Positions 17,357 through 26,287 are shown, counted from the stretch's first letter. The stretch is DNA of 64,000 nt from Acidilutibacter cellobiosedens (GCF_004103715.1 NZ_CP035282.1:186001-250000), one strand, 5' to 3'. Program-made: numbers and translations. The notes: generated by a model from the sequence alone, not told the origin.

Positions 17357-18226
17357 ATGAATGATTTAATAAAAAAAGCATTTCCTTTTGTTGAAAATAT
17401 GCAAATTAATAAGAAAATAAAAGGCAAAATACATTGTATAGAAAATAAAGAAGTAGAACTCGAATACATGAAAAGATATAAAGATTTATCAATTGAACAG
17501 TTGAAAAATTTTTATAATGATACATTTAAAATTAAAAACAAACTTGAAGACAAAGCAAAAATGAATGTAGTTAGTCTTACCATATCAATATCATTAATAT
17601 TAGGACTATCAGATTTAATTGCAAAGGTTAATAAAAATATTGGAATCGATTGGCTAAATATTATTATGGTTATTTTTCCAATTTTATCGATAGGTTATAT
17701 GGTAACTGCAGGTATTTTGTCAATATCAGTACTTATTAAAGAAAATGCTATACATGTAATATTCCCAGAAGATTTAATTTTAGAGGAAGAAGAACTGAAG
17801 AAAGTATATGCAGAAAGTACTGAACTGAATGTAAAAAGAAACACAATAAGAAATAATTATATTTATACAAGTTATGAATGCATAAAAAATGCATTAGTTT
17901 GTTTAACTGTTATCTTTTTTTTATCAGTATTACCAATTAACGGTATAAATAATGGGGAAGATAAAAGTAGCGTATATATAGGATATAAAATAATCTATTC
18001 GGAAAATTTCATGGATTATTGTAATGAAATTGATGAGCATATCTTAAAAGAGAAAGTAGCTGATACTATTAATAGATCAGTTGATTATATAAAGAAATTT
18101 GAAGATGCTTATGAAATAAAAATTGCAGATGAAAAGCATAAATTATATATAAAATTTGTAAAGGTTAAGGATCGAATAATAATATTAAACGTGCAGGATC
18201 AAATATGCATTCAAAACAAAACTTAA
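17357..18226 (+). CDS. membrane protein of the ATP-grasp unit
   Basis: A 289-aa protein I do not recognise. Three hydrophobic segments are visible: about residues 72-92 (VVSLTISISLILGLSDLIAK), 99-126 (NIIMVIFPILSIGYMVTAGI) and 178-196 (ALVCLTVIFFLSVLPI). The N-terminal 70 residues and the roughly 90-residue C-terminal part are soluble and charged. The ATG follows the ATP-grasp stop codon directly, so it belongs to the same operon. It is not an ABC transporter or peptidase by any motif I see; a membrane-bound effector, export partner or immunity protein are options. Confidence 0.7.
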   Translation: MNDLIKKAFPFVENMQINKKIKGKIHCIENKEVELEYMKRYKDLSIEQLKNFYNDTFKIKNKLEDKAKMNVVSLTISISLILGLSDLIAKVNKNIGIDWLNIIMVIFPILSIGYMVTAGILSISVLIKENAIHVIFPEDLILEEEELKKVYAESTELNVKRNTIRNNYIYTSYECIKNALVCLTVIFFLSVLPINGINNGEDKSSVYIGYKIIYSENFMDYCNEIDEHILKEKVADTINRSVDYIKKFEDAYEIKIADEKHKLYIKFVKVKDRIIILNVQDQICIQNKT

Positions 18227-18382
18227 CATCGAAATGCTAGTGAAGAATTATTAAATATATAAAACTAATAATATAAGGAGTAAGGCACAGAATATTTCTA
18301 ATTGCTAAAAACCTATTAGCTTTGGTGCAAAAAGCTATCTTAAGTTATGTAAAAGGAGACAGCTAATAGCTGTACTCTACTT

Positions 18383-18409
18383 TAAGGAAAAGCCATTCCT
18401 TTATTTTTA
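18383..18409 (+). terminator. weak intrinsic terminator after the ATP-grasp unit
   Basis: AAGGAA-AAGCCA-TTCCTT with a T-rich tail, about 160 nt after the membrane protein gene. Confidence 0.45.
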
Positions 18410-18470
18410 TTTTCTCTTTGTATGCCATTTATTTGTATTTTTTACAACTAAAAACTCCTTTCTTTTTACC

Positions 18471-18866
18471 TTATGCAATATTAGTCTTCAACTCATAATC
18501 CAATTTTTTTATAAGACCAATGAGCATTTTTGTGATTTCTATTAAATGGCCATCATATAAATCATATTCTTCTTTTGAAATATATTTATTATCTAATGCG
18601 ACAATCAACCAATGCCTTGTCTCGGATGCACTGCCAAGAGCATTGTTTAAAAATGATATTTGCTTTTTAGGATATAGCTGACCGTTGCCTTCGGCGATAT
18701 TTGCGCCAATGGAGGTAGCTGACCTAATAATTTGAGATTTTGCTGCGTGGGTTTCGAAGTTTGGAAATTTAGCAGCAATTTTATAAATATCTTGGGCTAA
18801 TTCTCTAGCTTTAGCCCAGACGATTAGTTTTTTAAAGTCTTTTATGTGATAATTGTATTTTGCCAT
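18471..18866 (-). CDS. four-helix-bundle protein (23S rRNA IVS / Avd-like)
   Basis: A 131-aa protein from ATG 18866, with AAGGAG about 8 nt upstream; an extra 11 codons are open upstream. The pattern KKLIVWAKARELAQDIYK, then IRSATSIGANIAEGNG, then FLNNALGSASETRHWL is typical of the four-helix-bundle family first found in 23S rRNA intervening sequences and related to Avd of diversity-generating retroelements. No reverse transcriptase or variable repeat is nearby, so no retroelement is claimed. Function is unknown. Confidence 0.88.
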   Translation of the reverse strand: MAKYNYHIKDFKKLIVWAKARELAQDIYKIAAKFPNFETHAAKSQIIRSATSIGANIAEGNGQLYPKKQISFLNNALGSASETRHWLIVALDNKYISKEEYDLYDGHLIEITKMLIGLIKKLDYELKTNIA

Positions 18867-18997
18867 ATCTATCACACTCCTTTTTGGAAAATAATTCATC
18901 TATATTCATAATATAAAAAAGGAAAAAGCAAAGTCAATTTTTACTATCGGCTATAAGAAGATTTTTAAAAAACATTTAAAAACTTTAATAAGTGTAT

Positions 18998-19048
18998 AAA
19001 AAGTCCCACTTTACCCTTTTATAATTAAAAGGGATAGGGGACTTTTTT
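18998..19048. terminator. bidirectional intrinsic terminator
   Basis: A double stem: AAAAGTCCC with GGGACTTTTT outside and CCCTTTT with AAAAGGG inside, T runs on both strands. Confidence 0.75.
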
Positions 19049-19057
19049 AAGAAAGGT

Positions 19058-19102
19058 AAAGCTCCTGAACATATTCTCGTTGTATAATTCAGGAGCTTTT
19101 TA
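19058..19102 (+). terminator. intrinsic terminator
   Basis: A 12-bp perfect stem AAAGCTCCTGAA / TTCAGGAGCTTT followed by TTTT. No plus-strand gene directly precedes it, so it may be what is left of a lost gene. Confidence 0.65.
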
Positions 19103-19265
19103 TGTAAAAATCGTAATAATTAATTACGTTTTTAAAATCGGAAACGTTTTCGTTATTTGTAGAAATCGTTTTTTTCATTGCTGCATTTTTTGAAATTTCT
19201 TCGCTTGTTCCTGGTATAAAACCGATTAATTTCAATTGAGATGTATTAATAACAATTAGCTTAAA
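19089..19265 (-). pseudogene. C-terminal gene fragment, unknown protein
   Basis: The minus strand reads LKLIGFIPGTSEEISKNAAM and then ISTNNENVSDFKNVINYYDF before a stop at 19091. The composition is protein-like, and the frame is closed upstream by a stop near 19268. I do not recognise it. It appears to be the tail of a gene whose front has been lost. Confidence 0.3.
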
Positions 19266-19542
19266 TTAGTTTTTATTAATATTAATTAATTAATATTAAG
19301 CAATCTGGGAAGTTTGGATAATAGGTTACGTAAGATGATTTTCCTTTTTTAAAAACCAAATGTATTTTTAAAAACGTAATGGTCTTTAGAGAATTATTAG
19401 AAGATAATATAAGAAAACGGAGATAATAGAAGAAAAAGCAAGAGACATTGGCAGAAACGTATTAGAAAGCGAATTTATTCATTAAAAACGTGATCAATGA
19501 AAGGCTCTAGATTTATGTCTTCAGGGCCTTGGCCTTTAAAAT
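19266..19542. other. AT-rich noncoding stretch
   Basis: Long TTAATATTAATTAATTAATA palindromic runs near 19277-19300 and short open pieces without ribosome-binding sites. Nothing else seen. Confidence 0.4.
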
Positions 19543-19755
19543 TTATATGTAGGGGATACAAGTTTCTAAACAAAATTGAGTAATCCATCCTAGCAGGAAG
19601 GGGACTCTCTTTTTAATGGTTTTGATTCCGTTTATCATGTTGTATGATAATTCGATAGAATGCAGCAGGCCGTTTCTTTTCCGACAGACTTGATATAAAA
19701 TACCGTCATGTGACATTATGATTTTGTTTGATAATATATTATCTTTATTAAACAT
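19543..19755 (-). CDS. small protein of unknown function
   Basis: A 70-aa protein I do not recognise. The start is well supported: AGGAGG lies 6 nt before the ATG on the minus strand. It contains SHDGILYQVCRKRNGLLHSI, then basic and hydrophobic residues KTIKKRVPFLLGW. It is divergent from the plus-strand gene at 20001, with about 245 bp of AT-rich DNA between them that could hold divergent promoters. Confidence 0.5.
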   Translation of the reverse strand: MFNKDNILSNKIIMSHDGILYQVCRKRNGLLHSIELSYNMINGIKTIKKRVPFLLGWITQFCLETCIPYI

Positions 19756-20000
19756 TTTTGTCCTCCTATCTTACCCATAGTTTTTAATTTATATTAAATA
19801 CAAGTCAAAATTTAATATACAAAACATCTGAAGCCTAGTGTTCGTGCGACTTTCTATAACTATATTATACTACAAAAATCAATATACATCATTAGTATTT
19901 ATATAAAATTGTTATTTATTTTATATAAATATATTTGAATTTGTATATTACATAGGTATATATTTAATATAAAATACAAGAACTTAAAGAGGGTGATAGC

Positions 20001-20231
20001 ATGAATGATAAAAATGTAATTAAACGGGTGTTAGATATATTATGGATGTGCTATAAATTTGATTATTATGACGTTAAAGTGAATCAATTAGATTATCTCG
20101 CAAGAGAAACATTATCTCTAGGAATAGATAAAGAACAGCTGGAAGAATATATACAGAAAAGATTTCTAGAACGCAAAAGTGATTTTAAAATAGGAAAAAG
20201 AAAATTTAAAATTGCTGTTATTGAGATATAG
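20001..20231 (+). CDS. small helical protein upstream of the methyltransferase
   Basis: A 76-aa protein with GAGGGTG about 7 nt before the ATG. It reads VLDILWMCYKFDYYDVKVNQ and ends with basic strands (KIGKRKFKIAVIEI). I do not recognise it. It is followed by another small gene and the Mod-like methyltransferase, all in the same direction, which suggests an accessory part of that module. Confidence 0.6.
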   Translation: MNDKNVIKRVLDILWMCYKFDYYDVKVNQLDYLARETLSLGIDKEQLEEYIQKRFLERKSDFKIGKRKFKIAVIEI

Positions 20232-20364
20232 AGAGGGAGTATTTACTCCTTTTCTGTATCTCTTTTTGTATACATATTGCCTAATTTATAGAAATTACTT
20301 GTCTATTCAATGATAAGAGGATATACTTGAAATATAAGAAAATAATATAAAAATTATATAGAAA

Positions 20365-20622
20365 TTGAAAGGGAAGAGGGTGTTTACTATTATAAAAACC
20401 TTCTATAAAAATCAAACGGAAGTTGCAGAAGCGATAAACTTTGTTCTAGATAGCTATTGGGTTGACGAAATTAAAGAAGAGGAAATGATTCAGACGATCA
20501 AAGATATAATTAGGAATAACGATTCATTATTGTATAAAAATGGGGATTACACTACCATTATAAAGCAACGCTCTGGGAAAAGAAGGTTGGAGATCGTATC
20601 TAGAATCAAGGAGGATTTATAG
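20365..20622 (+). CDS. small protein of restriction-type locus (TIGR04540-like)
   Basis: An 85-aa protein; the longest frame starts at TTG 20365, but initiation could also be at GTG 20380. It reads KNQTEVAEAINFVLDSYWVD, then LLYKNGDYTTIIKQRSGKRR. From memory this resembles the small TIGR04540 family found beside DNA methyltransferases in Firmicutes; unverified. It lies about 70 nt before the large methyltransferase gene. Confidence 0.6.
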   Translation: MKGKRVFTIIKTFYKNQTEVAEAINFVLDSYWVDEIKEEEMIQTIKDIIRNNDSLLYKNGDYTTIIKQRSGKRRLEIVSRIKEDL

Positions 20623-20695
20623 TTTTTTAATATAAGGAGTTTGTATAATATCACAGTAATTATTCAGGGGAAATAATCTAGAGGGGGAAAGATTA

Positions 20696-23600
20696 ATGAG
20701 CAAAAGTTTTGAGAAATTAAGAAAGCTACTAGAAGAAATGTTTCAGCTGAATCAAGCTGATCTTGATTTTGGCATATATCGAATTATGAATTATAAAAGG
20801 AGAGAGATAGAAAAATTCCTTGATGAAGATTTATTACCACAGGTAAGAGGGGAATTAGAAAAATATATTTCAGTAAAGCAAGAAAGTCTTATTGAAGAAA
20901 TGGATGATTTAAAAAAGACCCTTGATACCACAGGGGTTGTATATGAGCAAAGTGCGAAATATGTGGCTTTAAAATCCCAAATAGAAAATGGGTTAAGTGT
21001 TGAGCAGGCTGAATCAGAAGTCTATTCTCATTTAGCTAATTTCTTTGGCAGATATTATGATAACGGTGACTTTATATCTGCTAGAAGATATAAAAAAGGG
21101 GTATATGCCATCCCTTATGAAGGTGAGGAAGTAAAACTTCATTGGGCAAATGCAGATCAATACTACATTAAAACTACAGAGTATTTTAGAGATTATTCCT
21201 TCAAATTGCCCTGTGGAAAAATTGTTCATTTTAAATTAGTGGAAGCAAATACGGAAAAGGATAACAATAAAGCCCCAAAAGGTAAAGAAAGAAGATTTGT
21301 AATATATAAGGAAGAGCCTTTCAAAATAAAAGATGGTGAACTTTATATACATTTTGAATACAAAGTAGATAACAAAAAACAGGACAAGTTAATTGCCGAA
21401 GCTTTGGATTTAATCAAAACTCATATTAAAGTTAGTAGCGATTATGCTCCTTTTATTGAAATCTTTACTCAAAGTCCTACTGAAAAGAACCCCAATAGGA
21501 CTTTGATTGAAAAACATTTAAATGATTATACGGCAAGAAATACTTTTGATTATTTTATTCACAAAGATTTAGGAGGATTTTTAAGAAGGGAGCTAGATTT
21601 TTATTTAAAAAACGAAGTCATGTTTCTCGATGATCTAAATACAGAAAATGAGCGCAGGGTAGAAGAATATATTACTAAAATAAAAGTTATTAAATCTATA
21701 GGGCACAAGATCATTGAGTTCCTTGCTCAAATAGAAGACTTCCAAAAAAAGTTATGGTTAAAGAAAAAGTTTATCGTACAATCGGATTACTGTATTACCC
21801 TAGATAAAGTGGATGAAAGCTTTTACCCAGAAATCATAGATAATGAAAGACAAATCGAAGAGTGGAAAAAGCTTTTTGCTATAGATGAAATAGAAGGTTA
21901 TGTAGAGCCTTTAACGATAAAATTTTTAAAAGAAAATCCTTATTTGGTATTAGATACGGCTTTTTACGATGAAAATTTTAAAGAAAAGCTCATAGAGAGT
22001 ATTGATAATATCGATGAAAATATAGATGGACTTTTAGTACATAGTGAGAACTTTCAAGCGTTGAATTTGATGCATGAGAGGTATAAGGGAAATATAGACT
22101 GTTGTTACATTGATCCACCCTACAATACTGATAATGATGATTTTGTTTATAAAGATAAGTTTAAGCATAGTAGTTGGCTGTCTATGATGTATGATAGAGT
22201 AACAAATGCTAAAAAACTATTAAATAAGGATTCTAAAATAGCAATATCTATTGATGATAATGAAAATGCAAATTTACTATTTTTAGGGAAAAGTATTTTT
22301 GGGGATGAGAATTTTGTTGGGAATATTACTTGGGAAAAAAGAACAAAAGCACAAAATACTCAAACAGCTAGAAAAATGCTTCAATCTAAAACAGAATATA
22401 TATATATATTTAGAAATAGTGATAAGAAACAAGAATTTAATTTAGAACAAAAAGGGGAAAAAGAATATCCTTTAAAGGATGATAAAGGTGTATATAGGAT
22501 TCAAGAAGTTGGTCAAATGTCTTCAAGCGGTATTAGAGGAAGGCAAACTATGATTTTTTCTATAAAAGGTATATTTCCTAATGAAAACATGCAATGGAAA
22601 CTTGGAAAGGACGAAATAGAAAGATTAGAAAAGGAAAATAGAATTATAATTAAAGAAAATAGACCATTTGTAATATATAGACCTAAACATGAGGAAGGGG
22701 TTATATACACTCCGTTTTGGTCTCATTTCTTTGATAAGGATGTCTATGGCACAGCAGAAGTAGGTCTAAAAGAAGTTGGAAAAGAATTTGGTTTTGGCAG
22801 TAAAATTGAAACTGTAAAACCTTCAAAACTTATTAAAAAGCTTATGTTTCATATTAGCAATATTGATAAAGATAATTCACTTATTCTTGATTTTTTTGCA
22901 GGCTCTGGCACTACAGGTCATGCGGTTATAAATCTCAATAGAGAAGATGAAGGAAACCGTAAATATATCCTTGTCGAGATGGGTGAATATTTTGACACGG
23001 TGTTAAAGCCCAGAATCCAAAAAGTGATTTACTCAAAAGAGTGGAAAAATGGTAAACCTGTTGATAGGGAAGGTTCTAGCCATATATTTAAGTACATAAA
23101 ACTTGAATCATATGATGACACCTTAAACAACTTGACAATGAAAATAGATTCACACGGGCAAAAAGTTATTGAACAGTATGATCATATAAGGGAACAATAT
23201 ATGCTTTCTTATATGCTGGATAAAGAAACCGAAGGAAGCATATCTTTATTAAACATAGATAGCTTTAAGAATCCATTTGATTATAAACTCAATATTGCTA
23301 ATGGTTTAGAAACCAAAGAAACAGTAGTAGATCTTGTGGAAACATTTAATTATTTGATTGGTCTTACTGTTCACAGTATCGGTGCTAAAGAATATTTTGA
23401 TGTAGAGCCTGTTCATGATGAAAAAAGGCCAGGAAAAGTAAAGCTAAATTTTGCAAAGTATGGTGAAGGGGAATATGTATTTAAAGAAGTAGAGGGAATT
23501 CTTCGGACTGGAGAAAAAGCACTCATTATCTGGAGAAATATGACCGATGATATTGCCAAGGACAACGCAGCCCTTGACGCTTACTTTGAAAAGAGAAGAT

Positions 23601-23746
23601 ATAACACAAGAGACTTTGAATATGATCGTATTTATGTAAATGGAGATAATAATCTTTTCAATTTTAAACTTGCGGATGAGACATGGAAAGTGGTTTTAAT
23701 TGAGGAAGAGTTTAAGAAGAAGATGTTTGACGTACAGGAACTATAA
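20696..23746 (+). CDS. type III (Mod-like) adenine-specific DNA methyltransferase
   Basis: A 1016-aa N6-adenine methyltransferase. The catalytic DPPYNT (about residue 472, in CCYIDPPYNTDNDDFVYKDK) precedes the SAM-binding DFFAGSGTTGHAVINLN (about residue 731), the beta-class order of type III Mod subunits. A roughly 450-residue N-terminal region and the segment between the motifs would carry target recognition. A GAGGGGGAAAG site precedes the ATG. The next gene is the start of a Res-like helicase that is cut off, so this methylase probably acts alone. It might be a phase-fixed regulator or a leftover protective activity. Confidence 0.9.
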   Translation: MSKSFEKLRKLLEEMFQLNQADLDFGIYRIMNYKRREIEKFLDEDLLPQVRGELEKYISVKQESLIEEMDDLKKTLDTTGVVYEQSAKYVALKSQIENGLSVEQAESEVYSHLANFFGRYYDNGDFISARRYKKGVYAIPYEGEEVKLHWANADQYYIKTTEYFRDYSFKLPCGKIVHFKLVEANTEKDNNKAPKGKERRFVIYKEEPFKIKDGELYIHFEYKVDNKKQDKLIAEALDLIKTHIKVSSDYAPFIEIFTQSPTEKNPNRTLIEKHLNDYTARNTFDYFIHKDLGGFLRRELDFYLKNEVMFLDDLNTENERRVEEYITKIKVIKSIGHKIIEFLAQIEDFQKKLWLKKKFIVQSDYCITLDKVDESFYPEIIDNERQIEEWKKLFAIDEIEGYVEPLTIKFLKENPYLVLDTAFYDENFKEKLIESIDNIDENIDGLLVHSENFQALNLMHERYKGNIDCCYIDPPYNTDNDDFVYKDKFKHSSWLSMMYDRVTNAKKLLNKDSKIAISIDDNENANLLFLGKSIFGDENFVGNITWEKRTKAQNTQTARKMLQSKTEYIYIFRNSDKKQEFNLEQKGEKEYPLKDDKGVYRIQEVGQMSSSGIRGRQTMIFSIKGIFPNENMQWKLGKDEIERLEKENRIIIKENRPFVIYRPKHEEGVIYTPFWSHFFDKDVYGTAEVGLKEVGKEFGFGSKIETVKPSKLIKKLMFHISNIDKDNSLILDFFAGSGTTGHAVINLNREDEGNRKYILVEMGEYFDTVLKPRIQKVIYSKEWKNGKPVDREGSSHIFKYIKLESYDDTLNNLTMKIDSHGQKVIEQYDHIREQYMLSYMLDKETEGSISLLNIDSFKNPFDYKLNIANGLETKETVVDLVETFNYLIGLTVHSIGAKEYFDVEPVHDEKRPGKVKLNFAKYGEGEYVFKEVEGILRTGEKALIIWRNMTDDIAKDNAALDAYFEKRRYNTRDFEYDRIYVNGDNNLFNFKLADETWKVVLIEEEFKKKMFDVQEL

Positions 23747-23758
23747 GGAGGGGTAATT

Positions 23759-24352
23759 TTGGCCAGAAGAAAAACTACAAAAACTCCTCCCATGAAGTTT
23801 TATAAAAAATTAGTGCTAAATCAATTTTTTCTCAAACTTTTTGGTGTAAATAAATTTGAAGAGTTAGCGGAGGAGCTAAAAAAGGTTAAAAACGAAGGAT
23901 ATACTGGGGAAAACAACACCTATTACTATGAATATTTAACATTAAATTTTGCTGATAAATGTAGTATTGCTAGAGATGAATTGTTAAAGTATGATGAAAA
24001 TATTGTAAGACACACCTTTAGGATATCTGAAAGAAGAGAGCAAACTATAAAATGGAAATACTTTCAATACCTTTCTCTGCTTTTTACGGAAATATATTTG
24101 GAAAAATATTTTAGAGATAAAAACAGATTACTTGAAGAATTAAATGAATATGTAGAGGAATTTAATTGTGATAAAGATAAACAGGATAAAATAGAAAAAT
24201 ATTCTCTAGAAGATTTAAACAAAATTGCTTTTTGGAATGCTACAGGGGAACGTGTCATAATAGTGATGGGTGCAATAAATGCTTTGAAATCAAGGATTTC
24301 AGGAACTTTTATAAAAATAATTCATGCATTGCTTAGAGCAATTAGACTCTAA
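23759..24352 (+). pseudogene. Res-like helicase/nuclease, truncated at Walker A
   Basis: The frame begins 12 nt after the methyltransferase (GGAGG before TTG) with the typical start of the partner helicase: KFYKKLVLNQFFLKLFGVNK, VRHTFRISERREQTIKWKYF, LSLLFTEIYLEKYFRDKNRL. At about residue 161 it reaches KIAFWNATG, where the family continues SGKT. Here it changes to ERVIIVMGAINALKSRIS and stops after 197 aa. All ATPase and nuclease motifs are missing (family members are several times longer). A 51-nt hairpin covers the stop. It is almost certainly inactive as a restriction subunit. Confidence 0.8.
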
Positions 24353-24372
24353 TTGTTGTGAGCAGTGCATGA
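24322..24372. repeat. 51-nt imperfect hairpin at the truncation point
   Basis: TCATGCA-TGCT...CAATTAGA pairs with TCTAATTG...AGCA-TGCATGA around a single C, about 20 of 25 pairs. It begins near the last codons of the broken helicase gene. It resembles the end hairpins of IS200/IS605-type elements or a deletion scar. Confidence 0.5.
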
Positions 24373-24431
24373 TGAGGAAAGATTTAAGTTTTTTAATAAA
24401 TCATAATAATAGATGAAAGGTGAATACTATT

Positions 24432-25664
24432 ATGCAAATAACAAAGAATCAACATTATGTTCCTCGTTTTTATATGAAACCATTTTCAATGATTAAAAAT
24501 GAAGGAACAAAAAAAGAAAAAGTACTAATATCTTTTTATCAATTTAAGGGTAACTTGTTTAGAGATAATATACCAACTTCTTCTGTTTGTTCGGAAGATT
24601 TTTTCTATGATGAGGATGGGAAAGTAGAAAATAAACTTGCTGAAGAAGAAAACAAATGGGGAAGTACAATTTTAAAAATTAATCGTGGTGAGGTACTAAC
24701 AGCAAATGATATTAAAAATATCAGAGAATTTACTGCATATCAGATAAGTAGGACTAAAGCGATGCTTGCTCATAATCAAGACATGGTTACAACAATACTA
24801 ACTGATGTTTTGTATAATCGAAATAGTGATTTGAATAAGTCCGTTATAAATGAGATGGTTGAAAAGAAAGTTGAAAGTGAAATAACCTCTGAGTATAATT
24901 TAGATTTTGTGAACGATATTTTATCTACTATTGATGATTTAAAGATGATTATTTTAGAAAATAAAACGGATATTGCTTTTTTTACATCAGATGTTCCTGT
25001 AATTATTGTTAATCCTTTAGGGATCCATCGTGCTGGTCTGGGGGATATTGGTACAGTTGTCTTTTTTCCGATATCTCAAAAAAAGATGGTGATGTTTTAT
25101 GATAGTAAACTTTATGGAAAAATCGCAGAAGAAATACAGGATTCAGAATGCATTTATACTTTTAACAAATACCAATATGTTAGTGCGGACGAGAGAATAT
25201 TGGCGTTGAATTCGATAGAGTTTGAGAAATTCATACAAGACAAGGAATTGAATGCTTTTCGAGAAAAATTCCATGTTTCAGCAAAAACCACCACGAGTTA
25301 TGACGGCATCGGTACATTTATGGCTGCTAAGTCGAGGAGTATTGAATACTATCTTGATATTCCTATACTTAAATTACCAAAATCATTAAAAAAGATACCA
25401 AGAGACTTTAGAGAAACATTTCCACGTAACTACAATTTTAAAACTAGAAGGGCAATATTATGTAGGGTTTATCGTGAACCGGATTTCATTAAAGAAGAAA
25501 AACTCAAAAATCATTGGAGACAAATGCAAGAATATGCAAAAGTATTACTAGAATATTTAGATTACTACTGGAATACGCCAAAGGAAGATTGTGTTATCTC
25601 AGGAGAGTTTATGAGACAGTTAAAGGAAGTCCCAGTGAACTTTTTTCCCACGAGAGAATTGTAA
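24432..25664 (+). CDS. DUF4238 protein
   Basis: A 410-aa protein with the DUF4238 hallmark near its start, KNQHYVPRFYMKPFS, and a later AFFTSDVPVIIVNP segment. The start is the ATG at 24432, 9 nt after AAAGGTGA; a GTG 12 nt earlier is open but less well placed. DUF4238 proteins are often found in defence islands, their activity unknown to me. It sits where the rest of the Res subunit would be expected, so it may be a later insertion. Confidence 0.75.
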   Translation: MQITKNQHYVPRFYMKPFSMIKNEGTKKEKVLISFYQFKGNLFRDNIPTSSVCSEDFFYDEDGKVENKLAEEENKWGSTILKINRGEVLTANDIKNIREFTAYQISRTKAMLAHNQDMVTTILTDVLYNRNSDLNKSVINEMVEKKVESEITSEYNLDFVNDILSTIDDLKMIILENKTDIAFFTSDVPVIIVNPLGIHRAGLGDIGTVVFFPISQKKMVMFYDSKLYGKIAEEIQDSECIYTFNKYQYVSADERILALNSIEFEKFIQDKELNAFREKFHVSAKTTTSYDGIGTFMAAKSRSIEYYLDIPILKLPKSLKKIPRDFRETFPRNYNFKTRRAILCRVYREPDFIKEEKLKNHWRQMQEYAKVLLEYLDYYWNTPKEDCVISGEFMRQLKEVPVNFFPTREL

Positions 25665-25729
25665 ATAGTATAGTAAATATAAGTTTGTATCAGACTGTAA
25701 AACTTTAGTTTAATAAATTAATGAATATT

Positions 25730-25766
25730 AGCGGTTCAGATGTAAAAGTCTGGGCCGCTTTTTTTA
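25730..25766 (+). terminator. intrinsic terminator before the conjugative element genes
   Basis: AGCGG-TT-CAGA pairs with TCTG-GG-CCGCT, followed by seven T. It separates the defence patch from the PcfB-like gene. Confidence 0.8.
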
Positions 25767-25792
25767 TTTCCCCTAGAAAGGAGGTTACCTAG

Positions 25793-26287
25793 ATGGTAAA
25801 TGATGATGTCAATAACAAAGCTATAAACATTGAGATTAAGGTTGCACAGTATTCTGCAAAAGCTATTTTAAAAGCAATGAAAAAAATCATGGAAGATGCT
25901 GCTGAGAAAAGTCAGCCACTTGCGGAATATCTTAGCGAAAAAAGAAAAACTAATTCAAGAAAGCTTAAGGATATGGTAAAGAAGGGTCAGATTGAAAATA
26001 TTGATTTACAGAAAGGTGAGGTCAAGGAATTAAAAAAGCAGCTTAACCGATACGGAGTTAATTTTTCTGTTATGAAGAATAAGGAATCAGGGCTTTACTC
26101 TGTATTCTTCCAAGCCAAGGATACCAAGGTTATGGATTTAGCTTTTAAAAAGGCTATAGAAAGATCTGAAAAGAAAGAAAACAAAAGGGAGTCTACAAAA
26201 GAAATACTAAATAAATTTAAGGAAAGGGTGAAAAATATGGCAGTTAAAGACAAGGTTAAGGAAAAACGTCATGAACATGAGAGATAA
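25793..26287 (+). CDS. PcfB-like (DUF3801) protein of the conjugative element
   Basis: A 164-aa protein of the DUF3801/PcfB type found at the start of conjugative modules. PcfB of pCF10 is an accessory factor for relaxase recruitment. It shows NIEIKVAQYSAKAILKAMKK and then LKKQLNRYGVNFSVMKNKE with a basic C-terminus. AAGGAGG precedes the ATG. A hairpin terminator follows. Confidence 0.8.
   Translation: MVNDDVNNKAINIEIKVAQYSAKAILKAMKKIMEDAAEKSQPLAEYLSEKRKTNSRKLKDMVKKGQIENIDLQKGEVKELKKQLNRYGVNFSVMKNKESGLYSVFFQAKDTKVMDLAFKKAIERSEKKENKRESTKEILNKFKERVKNMAVKDKVKEKRHEHER

Noticed and set aside
18471-18899. Diversity-generating retroelement
   Set aside because: Only an Avd-like protein is present; the only reverse transcriptase is the group II intron RT 13 kb away, and no template/variable repeat pair was seen.
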